NCBI RefSeq assembly: GCF_030504955.1
Contig: NZ_JAUKTR010000001.1
Span: 621,501 to 685,500, forward strand
Reading direction: 5' to 3'
DNA length: 64,000 nucleotides
DNA from: Peiella sedimenti
Lineage (GTDB): Bacteria > Pseudomonadota > Alphaproteobacteria > Caulobacterales > Caulobacteraceae
Part shown: positions 27,600 through 34,595 of the stretch, in pieces
Position numbering within the stretch: the stretch's first letter is position 1
Layout: every line of letters starts with the position of its first letter
Program-made: the position numbers and the translations under genes
The notes under the pieces: generated by a model
The model's database searches: none
What the model was told of the DNA's origin: nothing
Seen by the model: the letters and a program-made list of their open reading frames with translations, nothing else

Positions 27600-28735
27600 G
27601 CCTTGAAAGGCGTCAGCTCTTGCTCCAGCAGCCGGGCGTGTTCGGCCACGGCGGGACGCTCGCGCGCCAGGAAGGCGGCCACCGGCTCGCGCAGGGCGGG
27701 ATCGGCGATGAAGTGGGCCGAGTGGACGTGGTGGGGCAGGTATCCCCGCGCCAGTTTGTGCTCGCCTTGTGCGCCCGCCTCGACGCGGTTCAGGTCCCGC
27801 GCGATGGCGAAGTCGATGGCCCGGTAATAGCAGAGCTCGAAATGCAGGAACGGCGCGTCCTCGAGCGCGCCCCACTGCCTGCCGTAGAGGGTGTCGCCGC
27901 CGATGAAGTTCAGGGCGCCGGCGATATAGCGGCCGTCACGGGCGGCCAGCATCAGCACGATACGATCAGCCATGCGCTGGCCGATCAGGCTGAAGAAGCG
28001 CCGGTTCAGATAGGGACGGCCCCATTTGCGCGCGCCGGTGTCCATGTAGAAGGCGAAGAAGGCGTCCCAGTGGACCTCGGTCAGATCGGCGCCGGTGACG
28101 GCGGTGATCTCAAGATCGCGGCAGGCTTCGCGCCGTTCGCGGCGGATGACCTTGCGGCGCGACGACGACAGGTCGGCCAGGAAGTCGTCAAAGGTCTGAT
28201 AGCCCCGGTTCTCCCACCAGAACTGCACGTCCTGACGCCGCAACAGGCCCGCCTGGCCGAGCGCTTCGGCCTCGGCCTCGGGCAGGAAGTTGACGTGCAG
28301 GGATGAGGCCCCGATCTGGCCGCAGAACTCCAGCGCCCCGGTGAGCAGGGCCTGGCGTTGGGCGTCCGCGTCCGGACCAGAGCCGACCAGCAGCTTGGGC
28401 GCCGTCACCGGCGTGAAGGGCACGGCCGACAGCAGCTTGGGATAGTAGCGCCCGCCCGCCCGCTCATAGGCGTCGGCCCAGCCGTGGTCGAAGACGTATT
28501 CCCCCTGGCTGTGGCTCTTCAGATAGAGCGGCATAAGGCCGAGGGTCGCCCCGTCGTCGATCAGCTCTAGATGGCACGGCCGCCAGCCTGTGCGCTCGCC
28601 GACGCAGCCCGACGCCTCCAGCGCCTCGAGAAAGGCGTAGTCCAGAAACGGATTGGCCGTGGGCGCGGCCAGCGCATTCCAGGTCGTCTCGCCGATGTCG
28701 GCGATGGCGGGGTGGACGCGGACGGACAGGCTCAA
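27584..28735 (-). CDS. FemAB-like / GNAT-fold acyltransferase (DUF482)
   Basis: The 383-residue protein matches the DUF482 group often labelled peptidogalycan biosynthesis protein. Visible stretches are TANPFLDYAFLEALEASGCVG, the LSSSRRKVIRRERREACRD segment and FFAFYMDTGARKWGRPYLNRRFF, then LMLAARDGRYIAGALNFIGGDTLYGRQWG. The fold is a tandem GNAT domain like FemX, which adds amino acids to peptidoglycan precursors using aminoacyl-tRNA. The true substrate is unknown. Its ATG overlaps the GDPD gene stop by four bases, in an operon with RidA and GDPD. Confidence 0.85.
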   Translation of the reverse strand: MSLSVRVHPAIADIGETTWNALAAPTANPFLDYAFLEALEASGCVGERTGWRPCHLELIDDGATLGLMPLYLKSHSQGEYVFDHGWADAYERAGGRYYPKLLSAVPFTPVTAPKLLVGSGPDADAQRQALLTGALEFCGQIGASSLHVNFLPEAEAEALGQAGLLRRQDVQFWWENRGYQTFDDFLADLSSSRRKVIRRERREACRDLEITAVTGADLTEVHWDAFFAFYMDTGARKWGRPYLNRRFFSLIGQRMADRIVLMLAARDGRYIAGALNFIGGDTLYGRQWGALEDAPFLHFELCYYRAIDFAIARDLNRVEAGAQGEHKLARGYLPHHVHSAHFIADPALREPVAAFLARERPAVAEHARLLEQELTPFKAQPRA

Positions 28736-29466
28736 GCCGCGAAGCCCTCGAACATCCAGGCGTCGCAGAGGGGGGCCAGGTCGCGGACCTCGGTGGACGC
28801 GCGCAGGGTCCAGGTGACCAGCGGCAGGCCGAAGCGGCGCAAGGCGCGGCCCTCGCGGGCCAGCAGGGTCTTGCCGGGCAGCAGGAAGTCGGGCTGGGCG
28901 TGCTCAAGGTCAGCGGCGCTGAAGGGCGCGAAGCCGCCGCGCGCCACCACATGGGCCGCATGGGTCACATGATCCGAGCCGGTCAGGCCGCGCGGAACGC
29001 CGGGCGCGGCCTCTGCTGCGACGGCCAGGGCGGTGGGATTGAAGCTGATCAGGGCGACGGGGCCCCGATGGGTCGCCGCGAGGCGAGCCGTGCGAGTCTC
29101 CAGCGCGCCTTCCTGGACGGGGGTGGACTTCAGTTCGACGAAGACGGCGACGCCGGTCCCGACGGCGTCCAGCGCCTCGGTCAGGGTCGGGATGGTCTGG
29201 TCCGAGCCGGCCAGCGACAGGTGCGCAAGCTCTCGCGCGGTCAGGGCTGACGGATCCCCCGCCTGACCGGTCATCCGCTTCAGGTCGGCGTCGTGGAAGA
29301 CGACGGGCACGCCGTCGGCCGACAGGCGCACGTCCAGCTCGATGGCGTAGCCGGCGCCGGCCGCCGCCCGAAAGGCCGCGAGGCTGTTTTCAGGCGGGCC
29401 GGACGGCGACCACAGCCCGCGATGGGCGATGGGACGGCGAAACAGATCGGCGAGGCGGGGCCTCAC
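28732..29466 (-). CDS. Glycerophosphodiester phosphodiesterase
   Basis: The start is a GTG at 29466 that overlaps the RidA stop (GTGA), giving 244 residues. Catalytic features are PIAHRG (His15, Arg16), PENSLAAF, the metal-binding AIELDVRLSADGVPVVFHD and VELK, all typical of the GDPD TIM-barrel family. There is no signal peptide, so the enzyme is cytoplasmic. It hydrolyses glycerophosphodiesters from lipid turnover to glycerol 3-phosphate and an alcohol. The frame stays open for another 85 codons upstream but only in the shadow of ridA. Confidence 0.92.
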   Translation of the reverse strand: MRPRLADLFRRPIAHRGLWSPSGPPENSLAAFRAAAGAGYAIELDVRLSADGVPVVFHDADLKRMTGQAGDPSALTARELAHLSLAGSDQTIPTLTEALDAVGTGVAVFVELKSTPVQEGALETRTARLAATHRGPVALISFNPTALAVAAEAAPGVPRGLTGSDHVTHAAHVVARGGFAPFSAADLEHAQPDFLLPGKTLLAREGRALRRFGLPLVTWTLRASTEVRDLAPLCDAWMFEGFAA

Positions 29467-29924
29467 TTCACCTCGACCACGGCGTCGATCTCGACGGCGA
29501 AGCCCAGCGGCAGGCGATAGACGCCCACGGCCGAGCGCGCGTGGCGGCCCGCGTCGCCCAGCACCTCGACCATCAGGTCCGAGCAGCCGTTGATGACCTG
29601 GGGGATCTCCGAGAAGTCGGGGCCGGCCTGGACGAAGCCGCCCAGCTTGACCACGCGGACCACGCGCGACAGGTCGCCGTCGCAGGCGGCCTTCATCTGG
29701 GCCAGCAGGTTGACGCCGCACATGCGCGCGGCGGCCTTGGCCCGGTCAGGGTCCACATCGACGCCGACGGTGCCCTTCACGCCGCCCGAGGCGTCGTTCG
29801 ACAGCTGGCCCGAGATGTGGACCATGGCGCCGCTCTTTACGAAGGGCACGTAGTTGGCGACCGCCGCGGCCGGCTCGGGCAGGGTGATCCCCAGGGCGTT
29901 CAGGCGGTCGTCGATGGCGGACAT
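29463..29924 (-). CDS. RidA/YjgF-family enamine/imine deaminase-like protein
   Basis: The 153-residue protein shows the RidA-family pattern: FVKSGAMVHISGQLSNDASGG, AAARMCGVNLLAQMKAACDGDLSRVVRVVKLGGFVQAGPDFSEIPQVINGCSDLMVEVLGDAGRHARSAVGV. It is the longer subgroup, close to YjgF-like proteins rather than archetypal RidA; the key Arg near the C-terminus (GRHARSAVG) is present. RidA proteins destroy reactive 2-aminoacrylate-type enamines. Its stop overlaps the GDPD start, making the first gene of the RidA-GDPD-FemAB-like operon. Confidence 0.9.
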   Translation of the reverse strand: MSAIDDRLNALGITLPEPAAAVANYVPFVKSGAMVHISGQLSNDASGGVKGTVGVDVDPDRAKAAARMCGVNLLAQMKAACDGDLSRVVRVVKLGGFVQAGPDFSEIPQVINGCSDLMVEVLGDAGRHARSAVGVYRLPLGFAVEIDAVVEVK

Positions 29925-30001
29925 GGCAGGCTCCGGTTCAAATGGGTCCGCGAGCCTTTAGCGCGGGCCGGTCGGGCGCGAAAGACCGGCCCGCTCAAAG
30001 C

Positions 30002-30391
30002 TCAGCCACGCTTGCGGTTGTCCAGCGCCCAGGCGCCGGGGCCGGCGAATACGAAGTACAGGAAGACGAAGCAGTAGAGGGCGATGGTCTCGCCCCCGTT
30101 CTGGATGGGGAACAGGGCCTGCATCCCGTGGGCGTACCAGTAGCCGACGGCGCAGAAGCCTGACGCCAGGAAAGCCACGGGGCGGGTGAACAGGCCGATC
30201 AGGAACAGGGCGCCCAGAACCAGCTCGAATGGCCCGGACAGACCGGCGATGGACAGACCGGGCGGGGGCACGCCCTCGACGGCGGGGAAGCCCAGAACCT
30301 TGGCCGTGCCGTGGCTGACGAACAGCAGGCCCGTGACGATACGCAGAAGGCCCAGCGCCTTGGGCGCGTGGACGGAATACTTCTCGAACAT
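30002..30391 (-). CDS. DoxX family membrane protein
   Basis: The 129-residue protein has four hydrophobic helices and the DoxX pattern: LGLLRIVTGLLFVSHGTAKVLGFP, then GPFELVLGALFLIGLFTRPVAFLASGFCAVGYWYAH. DoxX proteins are small inner-membrane proteins, some of them tied to thiosulfate:quinone oxidoreductase or to redox stress. Nothing here shows a particular substrate. It stands alone on the minus strand, with a likely promoter 45 to 75 bases upstream and the repeat-rich gene-free region behind it. Confidence 0.93.
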   Translation of the reverse strand: MFEKYSVHAPKALGLLRIVTGLLFVSHGTAKVLGFPAVEGVPPPGLSIAGLSGPFELVLGALFLIGLFTRPVAFLASGFCAVGYWYAHGMQALFPIQNGGETIALYCFVFLYFVFAGPGAWALDNRKRG

Positions 30392-30435
30392 GAGGACGCC
30401 CTCCGATGGTCAGGCCCAGGGGTCGGGCCTAGGCG

Positions 30436-30464
30436 GATATTGTCACTGTTGGTGTTGCGGTCAA
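30436..30464 (-). promoter_or_regulatory. Candidate promoter of the doxX-like gene
   Basis: On the minus strand TTGACC (30464-30459) and AATATC (30441-30436) are 17 bases apart. The -35 box is good and the -10 box matches only three of six consensus bases. Confidence 0.4.
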
Positions 30465-30481
30465 GGCTTTGCCTTTGGGCG

Positions 30482-30512
30482 CGCCCCTCTCCGTCCGAGA
30501 TGGGGAGGAGAC
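30482..30512 (-). repeat. Palindromic repeat family II, partial copy
   Basis: It matches the outer part of the full copy at 31126-31177: an imperfect CTCC..GGGGAG hairpin followed by the same GAGGAGACAGG tail. The inner part is missing or decayed. Confidence 0.55.
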
Positions 30513-31021
30513 AGGGGCCGGCGCCCCGCGCCGTGGCTGCGGAGTGAAGGTGGAGAGGCGGCGGAGCGCCGGGCCTTCGCCCGGTGGTCTCGTTATAGGT
30601 GGTACCGGGTTCGGCTGGGGCCGCCGCTGGGGTTTCCAGGCCCAGAGGCTTGTCAGCGCTCCGCGGTTCGTCAGGCTTGGCCGGCCCTTTTGGGGGGCGC
30701 TGTCGGAGCAGACCCGCCGGCGGGGCGGGCCCGTCGGGCCTGGGTATGCCAGAATGGGCCCGAAGCCCTCTCCCCCCCAAGCTGTGGCCAACCGGCGCGG
30801 CCAAACCGCCGGTCCCGATTTTTGCTCTCCGTTCGACCCAACGAAGCCCCGGGGCCGCACGAGCCGCCTGCGCATACGGCCTCTCCGCCCCGGAGCCCGC
30901 TTAGAGTGCGGGATCCGCGAGGGGGTGGGGGTAAGTCGGGCGCGGTTGGCGCGTGATGCGTTGCGGATCAGGGGGTTAGCGATAGGGCGGGCGTGGGCAT
31001 CCGGGGGGCGGCGGGTTCCGT

Positions 31022-31082
31022 CTCCTCCCTATGCGAAGCATGGGGAGGTGGCTGCGAGCCTACAGGCGAGCAGACGGAGGGG
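31022..31082 (+). repeat. Palindromic repeat family II, full copy, forward
   Basis: It has two hairpins in a row: CCTCCCT-ATGCGAAGCAT-GGGGAGG, then GGTGGC..GCGAGC region with an imperfect stem, ending in GGAGGGG. It faces the inverted copy at 31126-31177 across a 43-base centre. Confidence 0.6.
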
Positions 31083-31125
31083 AATCTTCCGAGAGTGAGG
31101 CGGTGCGGCGCCGTGGTCCTTCCCC

Positions 31126-31177
31126 TCCACCGCCAACGGCGGTCCCCCTCCCCATCTGGCGATGGGGAGGAGACAGG
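31126..31177 (-). repeat. Palindromic repeat family II, full copy, inverted
   Basis: Starting from the inner end, it reads CCCCTCC, a GCCAACGGC hairpin, and CTCCCCATC-TGGC-GATGGGGAG, then GAGACAGG. It is the mirror of the copy at 31022-31082. Confidence 0.65.
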
Positions 31178-31187
31178 AAGGTCTAGG

Positions 31188-31263
31188 CCCCCTCATCCGG
31201 CGCTTACGCGCCACCCGTCGGCGGCTCGTATACGAGCCTTCTCCACCCACCAGAGGAGAAGGG
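31188..31263 (-). repeat. Palindromic repeat family I, copy with 22-base insertion
   Basis: It has the same parts as the two copies that flank the DUF559 gene: CCCTCATCCGG, the GGCGCTTACGCGCC hairpin and a CCTTCTCC..GGAGAAGGG hairpin. An extra 22 bases (31215-31236), which contain the palindrome CTCGTATACGAG, separate the two hairpins. Confidence 0.65.
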
Positions 31264-31339
31264 ATTGGTGGTGTCCTCTCTCAGCCGCAGGACAGCCGGA
31301 TCGCGCCACCTTCTCAGACTGCGCGACGGGCTCGCCGTC

Positions 31340-32044
31340 TTACATCTCCACCAGATGGTCCGGCAGTTCGTTGGGGTTCAGGCGCTCAGCCGGGAAGTGC
31401 TCGCTAAGCACCTGGCCGCAGCCGCCGATGGCGCGGATGAAGCCTTCGGCCCAACGGCCGTGCCTGGCCTCGATGGCGAAGCCCTCGACGGCGCGGCCCC
31501 AGACCTCGGGCCCGACCTTTTCGTGGATCTCCTCGTCGGCGACGATCTCGATGTCGCGGTCGAAGACGCTGACGAGAATGAGGACGCCGGTGCGGCCCTG
31601 CGTCTGGTGGATGCCGTGGCTGAGGAACTGGGCGAGGGCCGCGTCGCGCACCCGGGCGCGGCGCACGGCGGCAGGCACCATCAGGCGGCGCACGGCCGGG
31701 ATCAGCGACAGGCCCCAGACGAAGAAGAAGATCACGGTCTGCAGTAGGGCGTAGACGCCAAGGGTCGCGGCGATCAGCGACGGCGTGGCCGACATGTGTC
31801 CCGCGGTCCACCCGCCGGACAGTCCCGGCAGCAGGCGCCCGGGCAGGCCGTCCACCAGGCCCAGAGGAATGAGGAGCATGGGCAGGGCCAGGGCCAGCCC
31901 CGCCGCCCACAGCAGGGCGACGTCCTCGTGGCTGGCCACGCGCCGGGCCAGGACGCAGAAAATCTCGCCGGAGGTGCGCGCCTCGGCCGCCTTGATGGCG
32001 GAGCTGATGCGCAGGTGTTCACCGGGATTGAGCAGGCTCACCAT
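31340..32044 (-). CDS. TPM-domain membrane protein
   Basis: From the ATG at 32044 the protein is 234 residues: MVSLLNPGEHLRISSAIKAAEARTSGEIFCVLARRVASHED is the start of a TPM_phosphatase-like domain that is interrupted by two or three membrane segments (about 44-68 and 80-118) and then resumes in TGVLILVSVFDRDIEIVADEEIHEKV. It is paired with a second TPM protein whose stop it overlaps by seven bases. The pair plus LemA is a common conserved gene set in proteobacteria. Its role is unknown; links to photosystem repair in plants do not carry over here. The start was chosen by the domain and the overlap. Confidence 0.85.
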   Translation of the reverse strand: MVSLLNPGEHLRISSAIKAAEARTSGEIFCVLARRVASHEDVALLWAAGLALALPMLLIPLGLVDGLPGRLLPGLSGGWTAGHMSATPSLIAATLGVYALLQTVIFFFVWGLSLIPAVRRLMVPAAVRRARVRDAALAQFLSHGIHQTQGRTGVLILVSVFDRDIEIVADEEIHEKVGPEVWGRAVEGFAIEARHGRWAEGFIRAIGGCGQVLSEHFPAERLNPNELPDHLVEM

Positions 32045-32877
32045 CCGCCCGAGGCCCCTCCGCCGCCGAAACTGCCGCCGCCGCCGCTGAACCCGCCGCC
32101 GCCGCCGAAGCCGCCGCCGCCGCCCCAGCCACCGCCACGCCCGCTGGAATGGCGAGCGATTTCCCACAGGATCACGGGAAGCGCGGCGTCGGACAGCCGG
32201 CGTCCCCGGCCCCTGCGCGCGGCGCCGGCCAGGCTGAAGAAGAAGATCAGGAAGAAGATGACCGGGATGATCCAGCCGAGGCTGGGACGGGCGTCGTCGG
32301 CGCGCTCGGCGGCGGCCTGGGCGCGGGCCTCGGCCTCGCCCCGGTCGAGGGACAGCTGTTCCATCACGGCCTCGGCGCCGGAGGCCACGCCCTCGGAGAA
32401 GCGCCCCTCGCGGAAGGCGGGCAGGATGCGCTCCTGGATGATGAGGGAGGAGAGGGCGTCGGTCAGGACCGGCTCCAGCCCGTAGCCCACCTCGATGCGG
32501 ACCTTGCGCTCCTCCGGGGCGACGATGAGCAGGACGCCGTCGTCGCGATCCTCGCCGCCGATGCCCCAGGCGCGGCCCAGCTGATAGCCGTACTCCTCGA
32601 TCTCGTAGCCCTGGAGGGAGGAGAGGGTGACGACCACGAACTGATGGCCGGTGCGCTGCTCGAAGGCCTGGAGATCATTGGCCAGGCGCTGCTCGGCGGC
32701 GGGATCGAGAAGGTTGGCCTGATCGACCACGCGGCCCGTCAGCGGCGGGAAGGTGGGGGCGGCCTGCACCAGCCCGGCCCAGAGGATCGCCAGCAGCCCG
32801 GCCATGAGGGCGGCCAGCGCCCTCATGGACAGAGGCTTGAGAGGCCGCAGCCTCGGCGTGGGCAGGGCGAGATCCAA
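32038..32877 (-). CDS. YgcG-type TPM-domain protein with Gly-rich tail
   Basis: The 279-residue protein has a signal sequence (about residues 18-40), a periplasmic TPM domain (FPPLTGRVVDQANLLDPAAEQRLANDLQAFEQRTGHQFVVVTL, WGIGGEDRDDGVLLIVAPEERKVRIEVGYGLEPVLTD), one membrane helix near residues 204-223 (LGWIIPVIFFLIFFFSLAG) and a tail of glycine with few Ser/Phe/Trp. This is the usual YgcG form. It lies just behind the LemA gene (three bases between), with which it is expected to be cotranscribed. The function is not known. Confidence 0.92.
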   Translation of the reverse strand: MDLALPTPRLRPLKPLSMRALAALMAGLLAILWAGLVQAAPTFPPLTGRVVDQANLLDPAAEQRLANDLQAFEQRTGHQFVVVTLSSLQGYEIEEYGYQLGRAWGIGGEDRDDGVLLIVAPEERKVRIEVGYGLEPVLTDALSSLIIQERILPAFREGRFSEGVASGAEAVMEQLSLDRGEAEARAQAAAERADDARPSLGWIIPVIFFLIFFFSLAGAARRGRGRRLSDAALPVILWEIARHSSGRGGGWGGGGGFGGGGGFSGGGGSFGGGGASGGW

Positions 32878-32880
32878 GGC

Positions 32881-33543
32881 TTACTGGGCCGGGGCCGGAG
32901 TGGGAGCCGGCTGGGCCGGAGCGGGCTGGGCCGGCGCCCCGGCCGAGGGCGAGGTCATGTCGAAGTTGACCTGAGGCGCGACCTCGGCGCCCGGCGTGGC
33001 GTTGAACAGCTCCATGGGCTCGGCGCCCTGGAGGTTGGCCCAGATGAGCTGGGGGAAGGTGCGCAGGGTGGTGTTATACTGGCGCACGGACTCGTTGTAG
33101 TCGCGCCGCGCGATGGCGATGCGGTTCTCGGTGCCCTCAAGCTGAGACTGCAGGGTCAGGAAGTTCTGGTTGGAGCGCAGGTCCGGATAGCGCTCGACGA
33201 TCAGCATGAGGCGGCCGAGCGCGCCGGACAGCTGGTTCTGGGCGGCCTGGAACTGGCGGAACTGCTCCGGATTGGTGACCGTGTCGGCGTCCACCTGGAC
33301 GGAGGTGGCGCGGGCGCGGGCCTCGGTCACTTCGCGCAGCACAGTGCGCTCCTGAGCGGCGGAACCCTGAACCGTGGCCACCAGGTTCGGCACCAGGTCG
33401 GCGCGGCGCTGGTACTGGTTCTGCACCTCGGCCCACTGGGCGCGGGCGGCTTCCTGCTGCGTCGGGATGGTGTTGTAGCCGCAGCCGGCGACGGCGGGCG
33501 TGATCGACAGGGCGGCGACGACGGCGAAGGTCTTCAGGCGCAT
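32881..33543 (-). CDS. LemA family lipoprotein
   Basis: From the ATG at 33543 the protein is 220 residues with a lipobox (ITPAVAGC, Cys21) and the LemA four-helix bundle: YNTIPTQQEAARAQWAEVQNQYQRRADLVPNLVATVQG, ERTVLREVTEARARATS and NQNFLTLQSQLEGTENRIAIARRDYNESVRQYNT. A Pro/Ala-rich tail follows. LemA proteins are common with TPM-domain proteins, as here. The biochemical role is unknown; a membrane-bound scaffold is suspected. The longer open frame upstream is antisense to folD and was rejected. Confidence 0.93.
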   Translation of the reverse strand: MRLKTFAVVAALSITPAVAGCGYNTIPTQQEAARAQWAEVQNQYQRRADLVPNLVATVQGSAAQERTVLREVTEARARATSVQVDADTVTNPEQFRQFQAAQNQLSGALGRLMLIVERYPDLRSNQNFLTLQSQLEGTENRIAIARRDYNESVRQYNTTLRTFPQLIWANLQGAEPMELFNATPGAEVAPQVNFDMTSPSAGAPAQPAPAQPAPTPAPAQ

Positions 33544-33599
33544 GGCGGATCTCCTGGCCAAGGGGCAGCTGTGCAATATCGGCCGCCTTGGCCCCGCCT

Positions 33600-34502
33600 T
33601 CAAGCGAACTCGGCGGGATCGCGTTCCAGAATTCGCGCGGCGGCCGTGAGGGTGTTGTCCAGCAGGCAGGCGATGGTCATCGGACCGACGCCGCCGGGCA
33701 CCGGCGTGATGGCGCCGGCCACCTCGACCGCTTCGTCGAAGGCCACGTCGCCCACGACGCGGGTCTTGCCCTCGGCGGCCTTGGCCGGGTCGCGGGAAGG
33801 CACGCGGTTGATGCCCACGTCGATCACCGTCGCGCCGGGTTTGATCCAGTCGCCCCGGATCATCTCGGCCCGGCCCACAGCGGCGACCAGAATGTCGGCG
33901 CGGCGGCAGACCTGGGGCAGGTCGCGGGTGCGCGAGTGGGCGATGGTGACGGTGCAGTCGGCCTGGAGCAGCAGCTGGGCCATGGGCTTGCCGACGATGT
34001 TCGAGCGGCCGACCACCACGGCTTCCAGCCCCTTCAGCTGGTCCAGCTCGGCCTTGAGCAGGCGCAGACATCCCAGCGGCGTGCAGGGCACGAGGGCCGG
34101 CAGGCCCACGGCCAGGCGGCCCGCGTTGATAACGTGGAAGCCGTCCACGTCCTTGGCCGGGTCGATAGCGGCCAGGACGGCCTGGGCGTCCATGTGGGCG
34201 GGCAGGGGCAGCTGGACCAGAATGCCGTGCACGGCGGGGTCGAGGTTCAGCCGGGCCACCAGATCGAGCAGCTCGTCCTGGCTGATGGTCTCGGGCAGGG
34301 TGTGGGTCTCGGAGCGGAAGCCGGCGGCGGCGGCCTGCTCGCCCTTGTTCTTCACGTAGAGACGGCTGGCCGGATCGTCGCCGACGATGACGACGCTGAG
34401 GCCGGGCTGGACGCCCGTCAGTTCCAGCATGCGGCGGGCGCGGCGACCGGCCTCTTCGCGCAGGGCGGCGGCGTGGGCCTTGCCGTCGATGATGCGGGCC
34501 AT
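33600..34502 (-). CDS. folD: Bifunctional methylenetetrahydrofolate dehydrogenase/cyclohydrolase
   Basis: From the ATG at 34502 the protein is 300 residues. It has [17 protein letters not shown] (catalytic Lys in the YVxxK motif), the folate-binding stretch [15 protein letters not shown], the NADP fold with [16 protein letters not shown], and the C-terminal [15 protein letters not shown]. These are FolD signatures. The enzyme turns 5,10-methylene-THF into 10-formyl-THF with NADP, supplying one-carbon units for purines and formyl-Met-tRNA. The frame stays open on the minus strand for another 2 kb, through the antisense of the lipoprotein gene, which is an artefact of codon use. Confidence 0.96.
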   Translation of the reverse strand: MARIIDGKAHAAALREEAGRRARRMLELTGVQPGLSVVIVGDDPASRLYVKNKGEQAAAAGFRSETHTLPETISQDELLDLVARLNLDPAVHGILVQLPLPAHMDAQAVLAAIDPAKDVDGFHVINAGRLAVGLPALVPCTPLGCLRLLKAELDQLKGLEAVVVGRSNIVGKPMAQLLLQADCTVTIAHSRTRDLPQVCRRADILVAAVGRAEMIRGDWIKPGATVIDVGINRVPSRDPAKAAEGKTRVVGDVAFDEAVEVAGAITPVPGGVGPMTIACLLDNTLTAAARILERDPAEFA

Positions 34503-34595
34503 CGGCGCTCTCTCAAAAAGGGAATTGGGACCGCCGCCGTTTACAAGCCCGCCAGGCGCGCGTCTATCATCGGGGGTCGCCGAACGAGGATTCCC

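Larger units (their letters stand above)
30392..31339. other. 948-base gene-free region with clustered palindromic repeats
   Basis: No reading frame here resembles a protein; the frames that stay open are low-complexity and Arg/Gly/Pro-rich. From 30482 to 31263 there are four partial or full copies of two palindromic repeat families, listed separately. Between 30513 and 31020 there is GC-rich sequence with runs of G and C and one hairpin (30791-30797 with 30807-30813) before a T-run, but no other structure that I recognise. Confidence 0.7.

Noticed and set aside
30469..31098. 210-codon open frame in the doxX-TPM intergenic region
   Set aside because: It is composed of Gly, Arg, Pro and Ala without a recognisable domain and runs through the palindromic repeats.
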